Part shown: positions 63,091 through 64,000 of the stretch, piece by piece
How the letters are laid out: the number at the start of each line of letters is the position of its first letter
Position numbering within the stretch: the stretch's first letter is position 1
Source: Mugil cephalus
Taxonomy: Eukaryota; Chordata; Actinopteri; Mugiliformes; Mugilidae
Reading direction: 5' to 3'
NCBI RefSeq assembly: GCF_022458985.1
Contig: NC_061772.1
Coordinates: 7,678,001 to 7,742,000 of the forward strand
DNA: 64,000 nucleotides
Position numbers and translations under genes: made by a program
Notes under the pieces: generated by a model
Databases searched by the model: none
The model's input: the letters and a program-made list of their open reading frames with translations, nothing else
Told to the model about the DNA's origin: nothing

Positions 63091-64000
63091 TAATACCTCA
63101 GGATTGTGATGAGAGCTGTAATTACTTCTGTCAGTCTCAGGTAACTGAAGTCAGGATCTCTATCCCATCTGTGTGGTCTGTGTTAATGGAGACAGAGAAT
63201 GCACAAGGGATGAAAATTGCATTTTAAGCCATCGTAATTTTAGCTGTCTGAAGTGGCACGTTCGCGTGTGCGACTGCCAGAGGAGCATTCGGCAAAACTG
63301 CATCCATTGAAGCAGCGTTGGCAATTTAGTGCAGGGTCAAGTGGAATAGGAAGAGAAGTGAACTGATTTTGCTGCATCCTGCATCCAGAAGGCCTGCTAC
63401 ATAACAAAGAATGGCATCCCAGGAAGTGAAATGAGCCACATATGGGTTGTCATGGTATGAAGCTTTATCCTCCCCCTCAGAGCCGATGGTATAGATATGA
63501 AAGTAGTCAGAGCTACATATATGCGGGGAGGACAGAGGGCGAGCCAGGCTGTTCGGTGTGTGGGTGGTACTGTGAGAGAGAGCGAAACACACTGGTAGCT
63601 AGGCAGTTAGCTGGAAGTGCAGGCTGCTTCCCCCATGGGACTGCAGCATGGCTGTCGGAACAGCTAGCATGTATCTGCGAGTGTATATGTGTGTGAAAAA
63701 GTGGGGGTTGGGATGCAAATTAAGTTAATGTGCGTGCATTTATGTCAGTGGGCTCGCCGTGCTGGCTTAGTGTGCATTGTGGTTCATTGTCGGAGGATTC
63801 ATGTGAAACCACCGTCCACGTCTTGATCACACGAGTCCTCAGGAAATGTAAAATTGCATCTTTAATCTGCTAAGTTCTTGGTGGACTGTGTTGGTTCACG
63901 TCATCAAATAGCTGTTGTTGGGTCACAGATCCCGGATAAAACAAGAACACATCAGTTATGGGTGAATGCACCATATGATGTTGTGGTACGCTATGACAAA

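Larger units (their letters stand above)
59688..64000 (+). other. znf821: first intron of the znf821-like gene (incomplete)
   Basis: 4.3 kb to the window end. It holds (CA)n, (GT)n, a C-run with CA, and (GA)n tracts, listed separately. I found no second coding exon. The 165-codon ORF at 61193-61690 has no recognisable domain and no matching splice structure. Confidence 0.5.

Overview
This window is vertebrate nuclear DNA, almost certainly from a teleost fish. The genes are split by GT-AG introns, introns and spacers are rich in (CA)n microsatellites, and there is a decayed fish-type Tc1/mariner element, a LINE 3' end and a tRNA-Leu-derived fragment. Nothing here is bacterial, viral or plasmid-like, and I found no CRISPR, operon or rRNA.

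Layout. (1) 1-3.7 kb, + strand: marveld3, a four-pass MARVEL tight-junction protein, three coding exons, 322 codons plus stop. (2) 3.7-34.9 kb, - strand: phlpp2, a PH/leucine-rich-repeat/PP2C phosphatase. Eighteen coding exons join in frame into 1,363 codons plus stop, ending in the PDZ ligand DTAL, followed by a 3' UTR of about 4.2 kb. A CpG-rich first exon near 34.5-34.9 kb lies upstream of the usual start. (3) 34.99-36.22 kb: a decayed Tc1-like transposon with both inverted repeats. (4) 36.9-57.9 kb, - strand: ap1g1, the gamma-1 subunit of the AP-1 clathrin adaptor. Twenty-two coding exons give 819 codons plus stop, with a long 3' UTR and one untranslated first exon about 6 kb upstream of the start codon. 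(5) 59.3 kb to the end, + strand: a CpG-rich promoter and the first coding exon of a zinc-finger gene with an MSRRKQ N-terminus, most likely znf821. The rest of the window is its first intron.

The order marveld3 - phlpp2 - ap1g1 - znf821 recalls human 16q22.2, where ATXN1L lies between AP1G1 and ZNF821; I see no ATXN1L-like reading frame here. The genes share no pathway: marveld3 acts at epithelial junctions, phlpp2 dephosphorylates AKT/PKC/S6K, ap1g1 works in TGN-endosome sorting, and the last is probably a chromatin or transcription factor. Splice junctions were worked out by hand from reading frame, splice sites and remembered family sequence, and all three full-length reading frames close without a frameshift.

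I did not find a new biological system. The observations most worth checking are an in-frame N-terminal extension or upstream ORF in phlpp2 exon 1, a stop-free 96-nt intron inside the phlpp2 LRRs, opposed poly(A) signals between marveld3 and phlpp2, and a duplicated donor-bearing segment in the marveld3 5' region.
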